64,000 bases of DNA from Paenibacillus sp. FSL H8-0548 (GCF_038630985.1 NZ_CP152049.1:2251501-2315500), one strand, 5' to 3'. Positions 17,783-26,768 are shown, counted from the first letter of the stretch. A program made the numbers and translations. Notes: generated by a model not told the origin, from the letters alone.

Positions 17783-19738
17783 CTACAATCGTTTGCGTTT
17801 GTAGAAGACAATGAATGCGCAGGAAAGCAGTAGAACAATTAAAGCGATGCCGGTTGCCGCAGCTTCCTCAGGGCTTCCTTGAGCCTGCGCCTGCTGCGTA
17901 CCCGGACCGCCGAAGCCGCCTCCCATGCCTCCGCCCATACCGCCTTGCCCATCTGGCCGCTGGCCGCCAAATCCGCCTTGCATGCCGGGCATCTGCCCGT
18001 CAGGTGGAGCCATGCCAGCCTCGCCTTGAGGGAATTGCCCGTCAGGTGGCGTCATGCCAGCCTCGCCTTGAGGGAATTGCCCGTCAGGTGGCGTCATGCC
18101 AGCCTCGCCTTGAGGAACTTGCCCGTTAGGTGCAGTAGTGCCAGCCTCGCCTTGAGGAGCTTGCCCGTTAGGTGCAGTAGTGCCAGCCTGGCCTTGGGGA
18201 GCTTGCCCATTAGGAGCGGCAGTTCCAGCATCAACCTGTGTCCCTTGTTCAGGTATGGCTGTTTCAGTTCCTACTTGCGCTATGGTTTCAATAGCTGGCG
18301 AATCACTTGATTGCGCTGAGGATGGAGTAGCAGCTGTACCAGGAGCGTTCGTTTGTCCGGTGCTCTGCTGAGTATTTTGACGATTGCCGCCCATCTGCCG
18401 CCCGCCGCCTCCCATACCGCCCATACCACCGCCGCCGAAGCCGCTGCTTCCGCTGCCTGATCCATCGCCGGAGGAAGGAATCGTACCGGCAAGCTGCTGA
18501 GCGATGCTGCTCGTTTGCTGCGAATTAAACGAAACGACCTGCGTTATACCCTGCTCATACTGCTCGTAGGTATAGAAGGAGGAGGGATCAGCCTTAACAT
18601 AAGGCGAAATCATCGTTTGAATTTCAGCTACACGAGCTTGAAATGTTTCTCCAGCCAAATAACCTTCGAGCATTTCAGTAACGATTTCATGATACTTTTC
18701 TTTGTATGCATCTACCTTGAGAAGCTTGTCAATCAATGGCCGATCAGCTAATGTGCCCGTCGTAGGCTCGTCTATGAGCACGCTTGATCCGCCAAAGCCG
18801 CCAAAGGACATATTATAATCCCATGGCAAAATGTTGAAAATACCATCGTTCTCATAAATATAATAGTTATGCTTCTTCTCGGAGAGATAGCTGTCAAAGT
18901 TGCCTGCCACCGCATTTAGAGCGATGAATTTCAACGCTTCTTCCACATCTAGCACGCTCTCGTAATCGGTGCCGTTGTTCAGCTCATCGAGCATCGTGAG
19001 CAAAATATCATCGTTCGATTTCTCGGATTTCAAATCAAGTCCGGTATAGGCATCAATCGTTTCAAGCCAATTCAGCTCGCTGCCGTTGCCGCCATTTGCT
19101 TTATACAGCGCACCGTAAGCATTGCCAAAATTACGCTCTAGATAAGCATCGCCAATTTGTTCAACTGCCAAATAAAAGCCCCAGAGCTTATCATTGATAT
19201 AAACGTTGACATAGGAATATTTTGGCGTTGGAAGGCCCATTTGCTCTGCCAGCTCATACGATAGAAACTCACGCATGTAGGAGGCATCGCTGTAATTATT
19301 ATTCAAATTAATTTTGCTAATGCCTTGAAGTGTCTGATTTACATATTCATCAAAAGAAATTTTCAAGCTGTACCGATCCGAATCGGTCATATTGACGACA
19401 CTGTTCAAGCTAAGGTTGCCTTTCGTGCGAATACCGATATGATCAAATTTTTGACCGTTGTATTCGACTGAAGCTTCTTTGAGCTCCTCGGCGCTGGCGT
19501 TGTCCAGCATATCCTGGAATTCGCCTTCGTCGATCGTTATTTTGACATCAACAATTTTATCCTTGGGAAAAACCGTTTCATCGAGCTTTTGCTCATTCGC
19601 TGATTTCTCGCCTGCGCTCGTGGTTTTACCCGAGCCTGCAAGGCCGAAGGATGTGCCGCCTATGGAACATCCTGTCAATCCGATGATCAGGAGAATGGAG
19701 CAAAAGCAAAGCAAAATTGTATTTGGCTTTGCTTTCAT
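17783..19738 (-). CDS. CotH kinase-like lipoprotein with collagen-like repeats
   Basis: 651 residues. Lipobox LTGC gives Cys24. Residues about 60-400 form a CotH kinase-like domain, with the IRTKGN strand (102-107), NFDSY (280-284) and ILPWDYN (303-309) as the family's metal and catalytic region. CotH proteins are atypical kinases, first known for phosphorylating spore coat proteins. Then come Gly/Met-rich stretches, seven or eight repeats of about 15 residues like PPDGQFPQGEAGM (505-585), and a C-terminal membrane helix (628-645) with a KRKRL tail. Two possible anchors on one protein is odd. It is the last gene of an operon with DUF4956 and VTC-domain genes; that trio recurs in Bacillota. 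Confidence 0.88.
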   Translation of the reverse strand: MKAKPNTILLCFCSILLIIGLTGCSIGGTSFGLAGSGKTTSAGEKSANEQKLDETVFPKDKIVDVKITIDEGEFQDMLDNASAEELKEASVEYNGQKFDHIGIRTKGNLSLNSVVNMTDSDRYSLKISFDEYVNQTLQGISKINLNNNYSDASYMREFLSYELAEQMGLPTPKYSYVNVYINDKLWGFYLAVEQIGDAYLERNFGNAYGALYKANGGNGSELNWLETIDAYTGLDLKSEKSNDDILLTMLDELNNGTDYESVLDVEEALKFIALNAVAGNFDSYLSEKKHNYYIYENDGIFNILPWDYNMSFGGFGGSSVLIDEPTTGTLADRPLIDKLLKVDAYKEKYHEIVTEMLEGYLAGETFQARVAEIQTMISPYVKADPSSFYTYEQYEQGITQVVSFNSQQTSSIAQQLAGTIPSSGDGSGSGSSGFGGGGMGGMGGGGRQMGGNRQNTQQSTGQTNAPGTAATPSSAQSSDSPAIETIAQVGTETAIPEQGTQVDAGTAAPNGQAPQGQAGTTAPNGQAPQGEAGTTAPNGQVPQGEAGMTPPDGQFPQGEAGMTPPDGQFPQGEAGMAPPDGQMPGMQGGFGGQRPDGQGGMGGGMGGGFGGPGTQQAQAQGSPEEAAATGIALIVLLLSCAFIVFYKRKRL

Positions 19739-19756
19739 TTGAGCACCTCCTGCGTA

Positions 19757-20473
19757 TTAAGATACATAATCTCCACTGTAGCTAATGAGTACTGCATTGC
19801 GCACACCGGCAAGCTCTGTCAATTGATTCACAAAGCGTCCCGTTTCGTCACGCAGACGAACCTCAAGCGTCATTTCAATATTGCCCTGTGTTACTGTTTT
19901 TTGCTTCACGTTGTAACGTTTTACGAGTGTCCCAATATGCTTGTGAACAAGCTGCTCGGAAGCATCGTTGTCGCAGTTCACGACAAGCAGGTAGGGTGAC
20001 TCCACAGAGCCGCCTTTAACGAAGAAGAAAAGAATAAGTCCTACTACAACAGAGCCGATAACGGCAAGTGTATAGAATCCAGCACCGGTAACGATACCTG
20101 CGACTGCTGCCCAAAATAAGAAGATGAGATCAGTTGGGTCCTTAATCGGTGTTCTGAACCGTACGATGGACAATGCGCCGACCATACCGAGTGAGAGTAC
20201 GAGGTTGGAATTAATGGCAATAATAACTACTGCAGTAATCATCGTCATCCCAATGAGGGATACGTTAAAGCTTTTGGAGTAGAGCACACCGCTAAATATC
20301 CGTTTGTAAAGTAAGTAGATAAACATACCCAGTAGAAAAGCGACACCTAGCGTAATCAATATTTTCGAAATGCTTATGTCTGAAGTGAAGTTCTCCGTCA
20401 CCGAATTTTTCAAAAGATCGGTAAAGCTTGTCGTCGTCTCCGTCGTCGCGGCAGCGGTCGTTGTGGTTTCCAT
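19757..20473 (-). CDS. DUF4956 polytopic membrane protein
   Basis: 238 residues. About four membrane segments: 38-58, 70-92, a signature region GALSIVRFRTPIKDP near 106-120, then 120-155. A soluble C-terminal domain of some 80 residues (VVNCDN...) follows, with an alpha/beta look like a small regulatory domain. The family has no firm function. It sits 1 base after the VTC gene and 18 bases before the CotH-like gene, so the three are one operon. I infer that it forms the membrane part of a system with the polymerase-like protein. Confidence 0.87.
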   Translation of the reverse strand: METTTTAAATTETTTSFTDLLKNSVTENFTSDISISKILITLGVAFLLGMFIYLLYKRIFSGVLYSKSFNVSLIGMTMITAVVIIAINSNLVLSLGMVGALSIVRFRTPIKDPTDLIFLFWAAVAGIVTGAGFYTLAVIGSVVVGLILFFFVKGGSVESPYLLVVNCDNDASEQLVHKHIGTLVKRYNVKQKTVTQGNIEMTLEVRLRDETGRFVNQLTELAGVRNAVLISYSGDYVS

Positions 20474-20474
20474 T

Positions 20475-21188
20475 TTAATAATCCTCCCAAGTGTTGAATT
20501 TCAGATGCTTTCGGCAAATCACATATTTTGAAGCGGATTGTCGATGCAGCCCTTCCAGCTGCAGCGCTATTTTGATATAAGCAGGAATGTATTCGTCGTA
20601 TTTGACCTCCAAAATGATCAGATCATTATCGAGAGCACGGACAGGCTTCAACGCTTTGTCAAAAATATCAACCGCATGTAATCCGGTTCGGAGCTCTTTG
20701 TCGAAGGTAATGCGTACATTTCCATTTTCGCAAGTATAAGGCTCGCGGACATAATCGACGATAACCTTCGGCCGCAGCAAATTGTGCTTCATTTCATTAT
20801 GAATTTCATTTAGCAGCGGTGTGTTAGGTTTTAAGAGCACGTCATAATCGCCAGCAAGCAGCTTGTCATACATTTCTCTAGTAAGCGGCTCTTTCACTTT
20901 GGCAATATAGTCTTTGAATTTTATTTTTTTCTCAAAGTGAATGACATGATCTTGGCCGTTATAAATACGAATGCGATATTTGACCCGATCTCGAACGCCG
21001 CCCAGCTTCTCATGAAGTGCTTTGTTGTTAATATCATCAAAATATAAGCTTCGAATATGATACTCGCCCGTTGGACCAACATGCTTGTCCTGCTCCATCA
21101 GGTCCTTCAGTCTCTGGCGTATAATGAAGTATTGATGGAAATTAATATAAAACTTCAGCTCGTTGCGATAATTTAGTTTGTTGTTCAT
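20475..21188 (-). CDS. VTC-type polyphosphate polymerase domain protein
   Basis: 237 residues, all one VTC/CYTH-like tunnel domain. Basic and acidic tunnel residues of the family are visible: Arg46 (YHIRSLYFDD), Arg72 and Arg74 (YRIRIY), Lys87/Lys88 (FEKK), Arg148 (YVREPY), and Glu194 and Lys196 (LEVKYDE). In yeast Vtc4 this fold makes polyphosphate from ATP; bacterial stand-alone members are much less understood. First gene of the minus-strand trio; a 157-base gap separates it from the divergent phosphatase gene, so both promoters must lie there. The adjacency of a polyphosphate-type protein and a phosphatase may be coincidental. Confidence 0.87.
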   Translation of the reverse strand: MNNKLNYRNELKFYINFHQYFIIRQRLKDLMEQDKHVGPTGEYHIRSLYFDDINNKALHEKLGGVRDRVKYRIRIYNGQDHVIHFEKKIKFKDYIAKVKEPLTREMYDKLLAGDYDVLLKPNTPLLNEIHNEMKHNLLRPKVIVDYVREPYTCENGNVRITFDKELRTGLHAVDIFDKALKPVRALDNDLIILEVKYDEYIPAYIKIALQLEGLHRQSASKYVICRKHLKFNTWEDY

Positions 21189-21345
21189 TTCACACCTCTT
21201 TTCTAGTTCAGCGCCCCTTGTTGCTTACTGAATTTATTCTACTGGCATTTACTTATTCTTAACTTAAGGCTGGCTGAAAGATTGCTGAATGTACTGAATA
21301 CGATTTTTTGTTAAGCTATTATGAAGGGAAAGGAGCGTGACAAGC

Positions 21346-22587
21346 ATGAGATTGCGTAAAGACTTACTAATAGTGCTCGTATGCTGCATATTGTTAATCG
21401 CGGGAGTAGTCGGTGCGGAATGGTTGAAGTCAGAGAAGCTGAAGGGTCCCCAAGCGATTGTAACTACGTTTAAAAGCGATCCCAAGACAAGCCGTGCTTT
21501 CACTTGGCATAGTATCCATTTGGAGGAGGCGGCGGTCGTTCAGGTTATGGAAGAAGAGACGGGGAAGAGCTGGGACGATGACACGAATACGATGACCTTT
21601 ACAGGCACGACAACTACGATTGAAATAGAAGAAGGAAAGAAGCAGGCCGTTCACAAAGTCGAGGCAACCGGGCTGGAGCCTGGAATGACGTATAGCTACC
21701 GAGTGGGCAGTGGAGAGGAGAAGGGATGGAGTGCTTCGGCAATCTTTAAGACAGAGGCAGCGGATACCGATACGTTCAGCTTTATTAATGTTACAGACTC
21801 GCAAGGGGTAACGGAGCAGGATTTTGAGCTATGGGGCAACACGCTTGATAAAGCATTTGGCGCATTTCCAGATTCAGCGTTTATTGTTCACAATGGTGAT
21901 TTAACAGAGGAGCCGTCGGATGAGCAGGCTTGGACGCATTTATTCGCCAAAGCTAGCAAATGGATCACACAGGTTCCGTTTATGCCTGTTACGGGCAACC
22001 ATGATGAGGTGGATGGACAAGCAGAGCGCTTCGCTGCCCACTTCAATCTGCCTGAGAATGGTGCAGAAGGCTCCATTACAGGTACCAATTATTCATTTGA
22101 TTACGGCACGGTTCATTTTGTGTTTCTAAATACGGAGTCCAACATTAAAGAGCAAACAAAGTGGCTTGAAGCTGATCTGGAAAGCACGGATAAGCCTTGG
22201 AAGGTAGTAGCCGTTCATGAAGGTCCTTACGGAGGAAATACGAACAAAAAGGTGAAAAAATGGATAGACGTATTTGATGAATTCGAGGTTGATTTGGTGC
22301 TGCAAGGACATAACCATGAATATTCGCGCTCTTACCCGCTGCGCTCTGGTGAAATTGTTGGGGACGGTGAATCTCCTGTTCAAAACCGTGAAGGTACGGT
22401 CTATGTCGTGACGAATACGTCGGGACAGAAGTTTAATGAGAAGAAGGATGACCAGTTCTATCACAAGGTCCATTTTCAAAATGGGAAACAAATGTTTGCA
22501 GGCATTACGGTTGCAGGCAATACGATGACCTATCAGGCTTACGATGTCGATGGGAAGAAGCTGGATGAATTTGTTTTGCAGCACTAG
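21346..22587 (+). CDS. Exported metallophosphatase, purple acid phosphatase-like
   Basis: 413 residues from ATG 21346 (AAAGGAG 10 bases upstream; a GTG at 21337 is possible). N-terminal hydrophobic helix (about 6-25) as signal or anchor, then a fibronectin-like N-terminal domain (about 40-135), then the calcineurin-type metal site: DSQG, NGDLTE, TGNHDE, VHEGP and GHNHEYSRSYP. The last three match purple acid phosphatase-like family members. It should hydrolyse phosphoesters outside the membrane, for phosphate supply. It stands alone between two minus-strand operons and ends at a terminator. Confidence 0.9.
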   Translation: MRLRKDLLIVLVCCILLIAGVVGAEWLKSEKLKGPQAIVTTFKSDPKTSRAFTWHSIHLEEAAVVQVMEEETGKSWDDDTNTMTFTGTTTTIEIEEGKKQAVHKVEATGLEPGMTYSYRVGSGEEKGWSASAIFKTEAADTDTFSFINVTDSQGVTEQDFELWGNTLDKAFGAFPDSAFIVHNGDLTEEPSDEQAWTHLFAKASKWITQVPFMPVTGNHDEVDGQAERFAAHFNLPENGAEGSITGTNYSFDYGTVHFVFLNTESNIKEQTKWLEADLESTDKPWKVVAVHEGPYGGNTNKKVKKWIDVFDEFEVDLVLQGHNHEYSRSYPLRSGEIVGDGESPVQNREGTVYVVTNTSGQKFNEKKDDQFYHKVHFQNGKQMFAGITVAGNTMTYQAYDVDGKKLDEFVLQH

Positions 22588-22611
22588 TAGCCTTGAAAAG
22601 TATGCAATATG

Positions 22612-22663
22612 AAAAAGCAGGCATAATCATCCTTAGCGAGATGGTTTATGGCTGCTTTTTTTG
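22612..22663. terminator. Terminator shared by convergent genes
   Basis: AAAAAGCAGGCATAATCATC pairs, with G-U pairs, to the region ending GGCTGCTTTTTTT. A-run on the left and T-run on the right make it usable from both strands, serving the phosphatase (+) and the histidine kinase (-). Confidence 0.8.
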
Positions 22664-22664
22664 T

Positions 22665-24209
22665 TTAATCGTTGGCTAGTTTCAGAGAAGGTTGAATTGG
22701 AAGTGAGATTTGAAAGGTTGTTCCTTCGCCGGGCTCGCTATGGACGTCAATAATCCCTTTGTGCGCATCTACAATTGATTTCGAAATCGCTAGTCCGAGG
22801 CCTGCGCCTCCATTTTTGCGGGTTCGGGAGGACTCGCTGCGGTAGAACCGCTCGAACAAGTACGGCAGATGCTCGGACTCGATACCGGAGCCATTATCGG
22901 AAATGCTCAGAACAGCTTGTCCTTCCTGCTTAGCAAGCGATATACGGATTTCTCCTGCTTCGGCATCGGTATGCTGCACCGCATTGAGAAATAAATTGAG
23001 CAGCACCTGTTTCAGTTTGTCCGCATGGAACAGACCGGTCACAGGAGCTGCAATGGCAAGCCTCACGCTGCGGTTGCCGGCAAGCAGCTGCAATTGCGGC
23101 TCCATCTCTAGCAGCAGCTCTTCCAAACGCGTTTCTGTTAGCTGAAGCTGTGGATCCTGATCAAGCTTCGCTAGGGAAAGCAGATCCTCTACCAGCTTGT
23201 TTATACGCATCGATTCCAGCTGCATGCTGTTTAATGCGCGGTTAAGCTGCTCAGGATTTGCAGCCGCCCCGCGCAGCAATACCTCCAAAAACCCATGAAT
23301 GGAAGTAAGCGGCGTTCGAAGCTCATGCGAGGCATCGGCAACGAAACGGCGCATTTTCTCGGTTGTTTTGCGCTCTGCCTCGAAGGATGAATCTAATCGC
23401 TCAAGCATTCCATTAAAAGCATCCGACAAGCGATCGATCTCCTCTTGTCCTTGACTGGCTGGGATACGTTTCGTTAAGCTGCCTACGTCCGTTTGCTGAG
23501 CGGCTAATACGACGCGTGACAGCGGTCTGAGTGTACGGCGCAGCAGCGGCAAATAGAGTGCAAGTCCAGCAGCAAGCGCTAGAGCGGATAGTGCAGCAAA
23601 AATTGCGAGCTGTGTTATGAGCTGCTGCTTCAGCGATTCCGTTTCTGTTCCTACTTGGATGAGAGCCTGGGCAGTGCCTGGTGGACCAGCAAGCCGGTAT
23701 ACGACAAGCTGCTCAGTGCCTTGTGCATTATTCATAATTTGATAGTCGATTTGTTTATGCTTTTGCAGTTGATCTAGAATACTTGCGTACTGTTCAGTAG
23801 ATAGAAGAGGTGCGCTGGACTCGGTATTTTTCGAAATATCGGTGATCGCACCGGCTTCATCAATAATAAGAATAGACAAGCCTGGCTGGTAAAAAAAAGA
23901 CGAATCCCGATGATCTCTTTGCGGCCGATCGGCAGGCGAAGGAGCGCTCGGGTCGTTAAGCTCAGGACGATTATTGTCCATCTCGGGGTTTGCAATGCCT
24001 GTAAACCATTCCATTGGCATAGACATTATTTGTGCGTTTAAGGCTTCGGCTTTATTTTGAAAAACAAAATCCTTCATAATGACGTACTGAAGCACACCGA
24101 TGAGCATTAATAAAACAGCTAAAATGAGCAAAGAACGATTTAACAGCTGATAGCGCAGCGAACGAGGAGCAATTAGCCGAATAAGAGCACCTAAGCGCAG
24201 CCTGCTCAT
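22665..24209 (-). CDS. HisKA sensor histidine kinase
   Basis: 514 residues. Membrane helices at about 22-46 and 200-221 flank an extracellular sensor of about 150 residues; a HAMP domain follows (222-275). The HisKA motif ASHELRTPLTS has phospho-accepting His295. HATPase boxes: N box with Asn409 (LNAVQHT), DNGSGI (438-443) and GGAGLGLAIS (467-476). It overlaps the regulator gene by 4 bases, so the two are co-translated. Likely reads an envelope signal, but the ligand is unknown. Confidence 0.95.
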   Translation of the reverse strand: MSRLRLGALIRLIAPRSLRYQLLNRSLLILAVLLMLIGVLQYVIMKDFVFQNKAEALNAQIMSMPMEWFTGIANPEMDNNRPELNDPSAPSPADRPQRDHRDSSFFYQPGLSILIIDEAGAITDISKNTESSAPLLSTEQYASILDQLQKHKQIDYQIMNNAQGTEQLVVYRLAGPPGTAQALIQVGTETESLKQQLITQLAIFAALSALALAAGLALYLPLLRRTLRPLSRVVLAAQQTDVGSLTKRIPASQGQEEIDRLSDAFNGMLERLDSSFEAERKTTEKMRRFVADASHELRTPLTSIHGFLEVLLRGAAANPEQLNRALNSMQLESMRINKLVEDLLSLAKLDQDPQLQLTETRLEELLLEMEPQLQLLAGNRSVRLAIAAPVTGLFHADKLKQVLLNLFLNAVQHTDAEAGEIRISLAKQEGQAVLSISDNGSGIESEHLPYLFERFYRSESSRTRKNGGAGLGLAISKSIVDAHKGIIDVHSEPGEGTTFQISLPIQPSLKLAND

Positions 24210-24892
24210 GGCAAGTCCATCCGATAGCCCGACCCTCTTAGTGTTCGAATTAATCTATGTTCTTTGTCATTTAATTTATCTCGAAGAGAGCGGATATATA
24301 CCTCCACGATGTTTTCCTCCCCGCCAAAGTTATAGCCCCACACCTTGTCCAAAATAAGCGATTTGCTCAGTACGACGCCGTTATTCATAATGATGTACCG
24401 CAATAGCTCATATTCGGTTGGCGAGAGCTCGAGCACCTGATCCATGTAAATAAGCTCTTTGCGTCGATCATCCAGCCGGAAGGGACCATAGGAAACCTCG
24501 CCAAGCAAATTAGGGAACTGGTTGCGAAGTCTAGCGCCAATTCGTGCAAGCAGCTCGCTGAAGCTAAAGGGCTTTACCAAATAGTCGTCTGCGCCAAGCG
24601 TTAAGCCTTTGACCCGATCTTCAATCTCGTCTTTGGCCGTGAGCATGATGACAGCGATATTGTTGCCTGTTGCTCGCAGAGCAGAGCATACTTCAAATCC
24701 GTTCATGCCGGGCATCATGACGTCCAAGATGACAACATGAGGCTGGAAGTCAGCTGCTTCCATAAGGGCAGCTTCTCCATCGTAAGCCACTCGAATATCA
24801 AAGCCTTCATTGATTAAGCCTAGTTCCAGAAATTGAACAATATTTGGTTCATCGTCTACAAGCAATATTTTAATCCCTTTAAAGGATGTCAT
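24206..24892 (-). CDS. OmpR-family response regulator
   Basis: 228 residues. Receiver domain with acidic pair DD at 13-14, phospho-acceptor Asp57 (VILDVMMPG) and Lys107 (LVKPFS). The C-terminal winged helix (about 130-228) has the usual RSLRDKLN and TLRGSGYRM segments. A clear AAAGGAG lies 6 bases before the start. Partner of the histidine kinase just downstream. Targets are not identified; no matching direct repeats were recognised next to it. Confidence 0.96.
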   Translation of the reverse strand: MTSFKGIKILLVDDEPNIVQFLELGLINEGFDIRVAYDGEAALMEAADFQPHVVILDVMMPGMNGFEVCSALRATGNNIAVIMLTAKDEIEDRVKGLTLGADDYLVKPFSFSELLARIGARLRNQFPNLLGEVSYGPFRLDDRRKELIYMDQVLELSPTEYELLRYIIMNNGVVLSKSLILDKVWGYNFGGEENIVEVYIRSLRDKLNDKEHRLIRTLRGSGYRMDLP

Positions 24893-25024
24893 GTTGAGTC
24901 TCCTTTCGGTCTATGTCAGTCTATTATCGGTGTTTTTAGCAAAAGATGCATCTGTTTAAATGGGAATTCAGCAAACTTTAAGTATGTCATATTGCGGTAA
25001 TACGAATAGTTAAGGAGGAGCAGT

Positions 25025-25108
25025 ATGCGAACCGGAAAATTTTTTTTGAATTTTTTTTGGGATGAAATCAAAAAGTTGGGGATAGTAAGTGGGGAGCTGG
25101 CAACTTAA
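25025..25108 (+). CDS. Possible 27-residue small protein or leader peptide
   Basis: ATG at 25025 lies 5 bases after a near-perfect AAGGAGGAG site, and the frame closes with TAA at 25106. The predicted peptide is amphipathic with an aromatic-rich start (GKFFLNFFW) and a DEIKKLG middle. Two eight-T runs within the first 15 codons make slippage possible. It ends 25 bases before the secreted glycine-rich gene, so it could be its leader. No homologue is known to me; coding remains unproven. Confidence 0.45.
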   Translation: MRTGKFFLNFFWDEIKKLGIVSGELAT

Positions 25109-25133
25109 ATCAAAAAAGGATGGTGTATTTTGT

Positions 25134-26168
25134 ATGCAACAGGATAAGGATTTTAGGGTGTTAAATGAAAAAAGTAATAAGTTTAGTAAGGTTGCTGCAA
25201 GGTACATAGGCGCAGCGTTATTGGTTATTACTTTAATGTTTAGTATGCCTCATACGGGACATGCCATTGGTAAAAATGCGAAGGGACCTGATGTTTATGT
25301 TATTCAAGGAATGCTGAAGTCGCTTGGCAGCTATTCGGGGCCAATTGATGGCTACTACGGTCCTTCCACTGTACGCGGTGTGAAATATTATCAGAAAAAG
25401 CATGGTATACCGGCAACCGGTGCGGTGGACGCTAAAACACTTCAATCGATTTCATATTCATATTCTGACCTAAAGGCTTCCATGAAGGCCCGCAGTCAAG
25501 CAAAGGCGAAGATCAAAGCAAAAGGAATCGGTAACGGCGCTGGAGCAGGCGGCGGAGCTGGTGGCGGTGCAGGCGGCGGAGCTGGTGGCGGTGCAGGCGG
25601 CGGAGCTGGTGGTGGCGCAGGCGGCGGAGCTGGTGGTGGCGCAGGCGGCGGAGCTGGTGGTGGCGCAGGCGGCGGTGCAGGTGAAGGTGCAGGCGGCGGA
25701 GCTGGTGGTGGCGCAGGCGGCGGAGCTGGTGGTGGCGCAGGCGGCGGAGCTGGTGGTGGTGCAGGCGGCGGAGCTGGTGGCGGAGCTGGTAATGGCGCAG
25801 GCGGCGGAGCTGGTGGTGGCGCAGGTGGCGGCCAAGGAAAAGGTTTTGGTGAAAGCCAAGGTGAAAAGCAAGGTAAAGGCAGAGGTTTTGGTGAAAGCCA
25901 AGATGAAAACCGCGGCAAAGGCAGAGGTTTTGGTGAAGGCCAAGGAGAGAACCAAGGCAAAGGCGGAAATATCGGCGGAGGCCAAAGCGGGAACCAAGGC
26001 AAAGGTGGAAATATTGGCGGAGGCCAAAGCGGGAACCAAGGTAATGGCGGCAATGGCAGCATAGGTGGTGGACAATCCGGAAATCAAGCTCCAGGCGGCC
26101 AATCAGGCAACCAAAGCAAAGGCGGCAATCGTTCCGAGAATCAAAGTCCTAACAGCAGCCAGCAATAG
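25134..26168 (+). CDS. Secreted glycine-rich protein with peptidoglycan-binding domain
   Basis: 344 residues from ATG 25134; an in-frame GTG at 25089 is less likely because the upstream AAAGGATGG favours the ATG. Signal-like helix at about 22-40 (AALLVITLMFSMPHTGHA). A PG_binding_1 domain follows (about 48-105): GPDVYVIQGMLKSLG, YYGPSTVRGVKYYQKKHG and GAVDAKTLQS, a typical cell-wall-binding three-helix unit. The rest is low complexity: about 95 residues of GGAGGGAG repeats, then GQGKGFGES and GGNIGGGQSGNQ repeats. It probably attaches to the wall and forms an extended elastic or hydrated structure such as a spore or matrix protein. No catalytic domain. Confidence 0.82.
   Translation: MQQDKDFRVLNEKSNKFSKVAARYIGAALLVITLMFSMPHTGHAIGKNAKGPDVYVIQGMLKSLGSYSGPIDGYYGPSTVRGVKYYQKKHGIPATGAVDAKTLQSISYSYSDLKASMKARSQAKAKIKAKGIGNGAGAGGGAGGGAGGGAGGGAGGGAGGGAGGGAGGGAGGGAGGGAGGGAGEGAGGGAGGGAGGGAGGGAGGGAGGGAGGGAGGGAGNGAGGGAGGGAGGGQGKGFGESQGEKQGKGRGFGESQDENRGKGRGFGEGQGENQGKGGNIGGGQSGNQGKGGNIGGGQSGNQGNGGNGSIGGGQSGNQAPGGQSGNQSKGGNRSENQSPNSSQQ
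25540..25832 (+). repeat. Coding repeat for Gly-Gly-Ala-Gly tract
   Basis: Short direct repeats based on GGCGGAGCTGGTGGTGGC run through the gene. Synonymous third-base changes between copies show that the protein repeat is kept. Long ORFs on the opposite strand here are by-products of this composition. Confidence 0.85.
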
Positions 26169-26195
26169 GCTCGACTTGGATTTGCATGTATAGAC

Positions 26196-26231
26196 AAAGA
26201 GGACCTCTCATGAAGAGGTCCTCTTTATTTT
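26196..26231 (+). terminator. Strong terminator of glycine-rich gene
   Basis: Perfect 13-bp stem AAAGAGGACCTCT with its complement, loop CATGA, then ATTTT; 27 bases after the stop. Confidence 0.9.
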
Positions 26232-26450
26232 GCATGAGGTACAGAATCTGCTTATTAACTCATAACTCAGCCTGCAGAAAGTGCAATAGAAACCTGACAT
26301 GGAAGCTCAAATAAGGAGCTACGTTGCAGAAATGCAATAAAAACCGCCTCGAAATGGCCCAAAGTAGCCTAATTAGCTATTTTGATTGCACAAAGTGCAG
26401 TGTAGCTTAAGAGTAGGAGCCCAAAAGAAGAATACACTGCACAAAGTACA
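26231..26450. repeat. Five dispersed TGCA-N4/5-TGCA type palindromes
   Basis: Cores at 26231-26243, 26273-26285, 26325-26336, 26387-26399 and 26438-26450. Spacers are TGAGG, GAAAG, GAAA, CAAAG and CAAAG; in two the right half is TACA. Several continue into a TGTAG or AATAGA-like flank. This fills most of the otherwise gene-free stretch 26232-26476. Confidence 0.75.
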
Positions 26451-26476
26451 ATGTAGCTTTGATAACGGAGGAAAAT

Positions 26477-26641
26477 ATGTTCTATGTTAAGAAGGCATAC
26501 TGCAGCACGATCGTCGTGAAGGGGGATATCAAAATTACGTTATCGCAGCTATTTTTCAAAATAGATAAAATAACTGTACTTTGTTCTAAAGAAACTTACA
26601 TACGGCTTATTTTTCTGGATGCTACAATAGTTAATATTTGA
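26477..26641 (+). CDS. Possible 54-residue hypothetical protein
   Basis: ATG 26477 follows GGAGG by 5 bases and the frame runs 54 codons. The product starts MFYVKKAYCSTIVVKGDIK and contains two hydrophobic beta-like stretches. I recognise no family, and it lies between repeats and the GH88 operon. Could be spurious; the ribosome binding site is its main support. Confidence 0.35.
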   Translation: MFYVKKAYCSTIVVKGDIKITLSQLFFKIDKITVLCSKETYIRLIFLDATIVNI

Positions 26642-26768
26642 TGAAATCTTTATTATCCAACTACAATAAAAAACGATTTTTATAGCTAATCATTGGAGCA
26701 TCGTGTTCGTAAGAGAGCTTTAACAAGCTGAAAGGTCCATGGCGCAGGTAAGAAAAGGAGAGTGTATC

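Noticed and set aside
17995..18215. Regular 45-base repeats in the CotH-like gene considered as CRISPR or mobile DNA
   Set aside because: They are in frame and encode a periodic PPDGQFPQGEAG-like protein segment.
25470..26102. Two long minus-strand frames rich in Pro, Ala, Ser and Thr
   Set aside because: They are antisense images of the glycine-rich repeat; no ribosome binding site or recognisable domain, and the plus-strand gene keeps its protein repeat while varying third bases.
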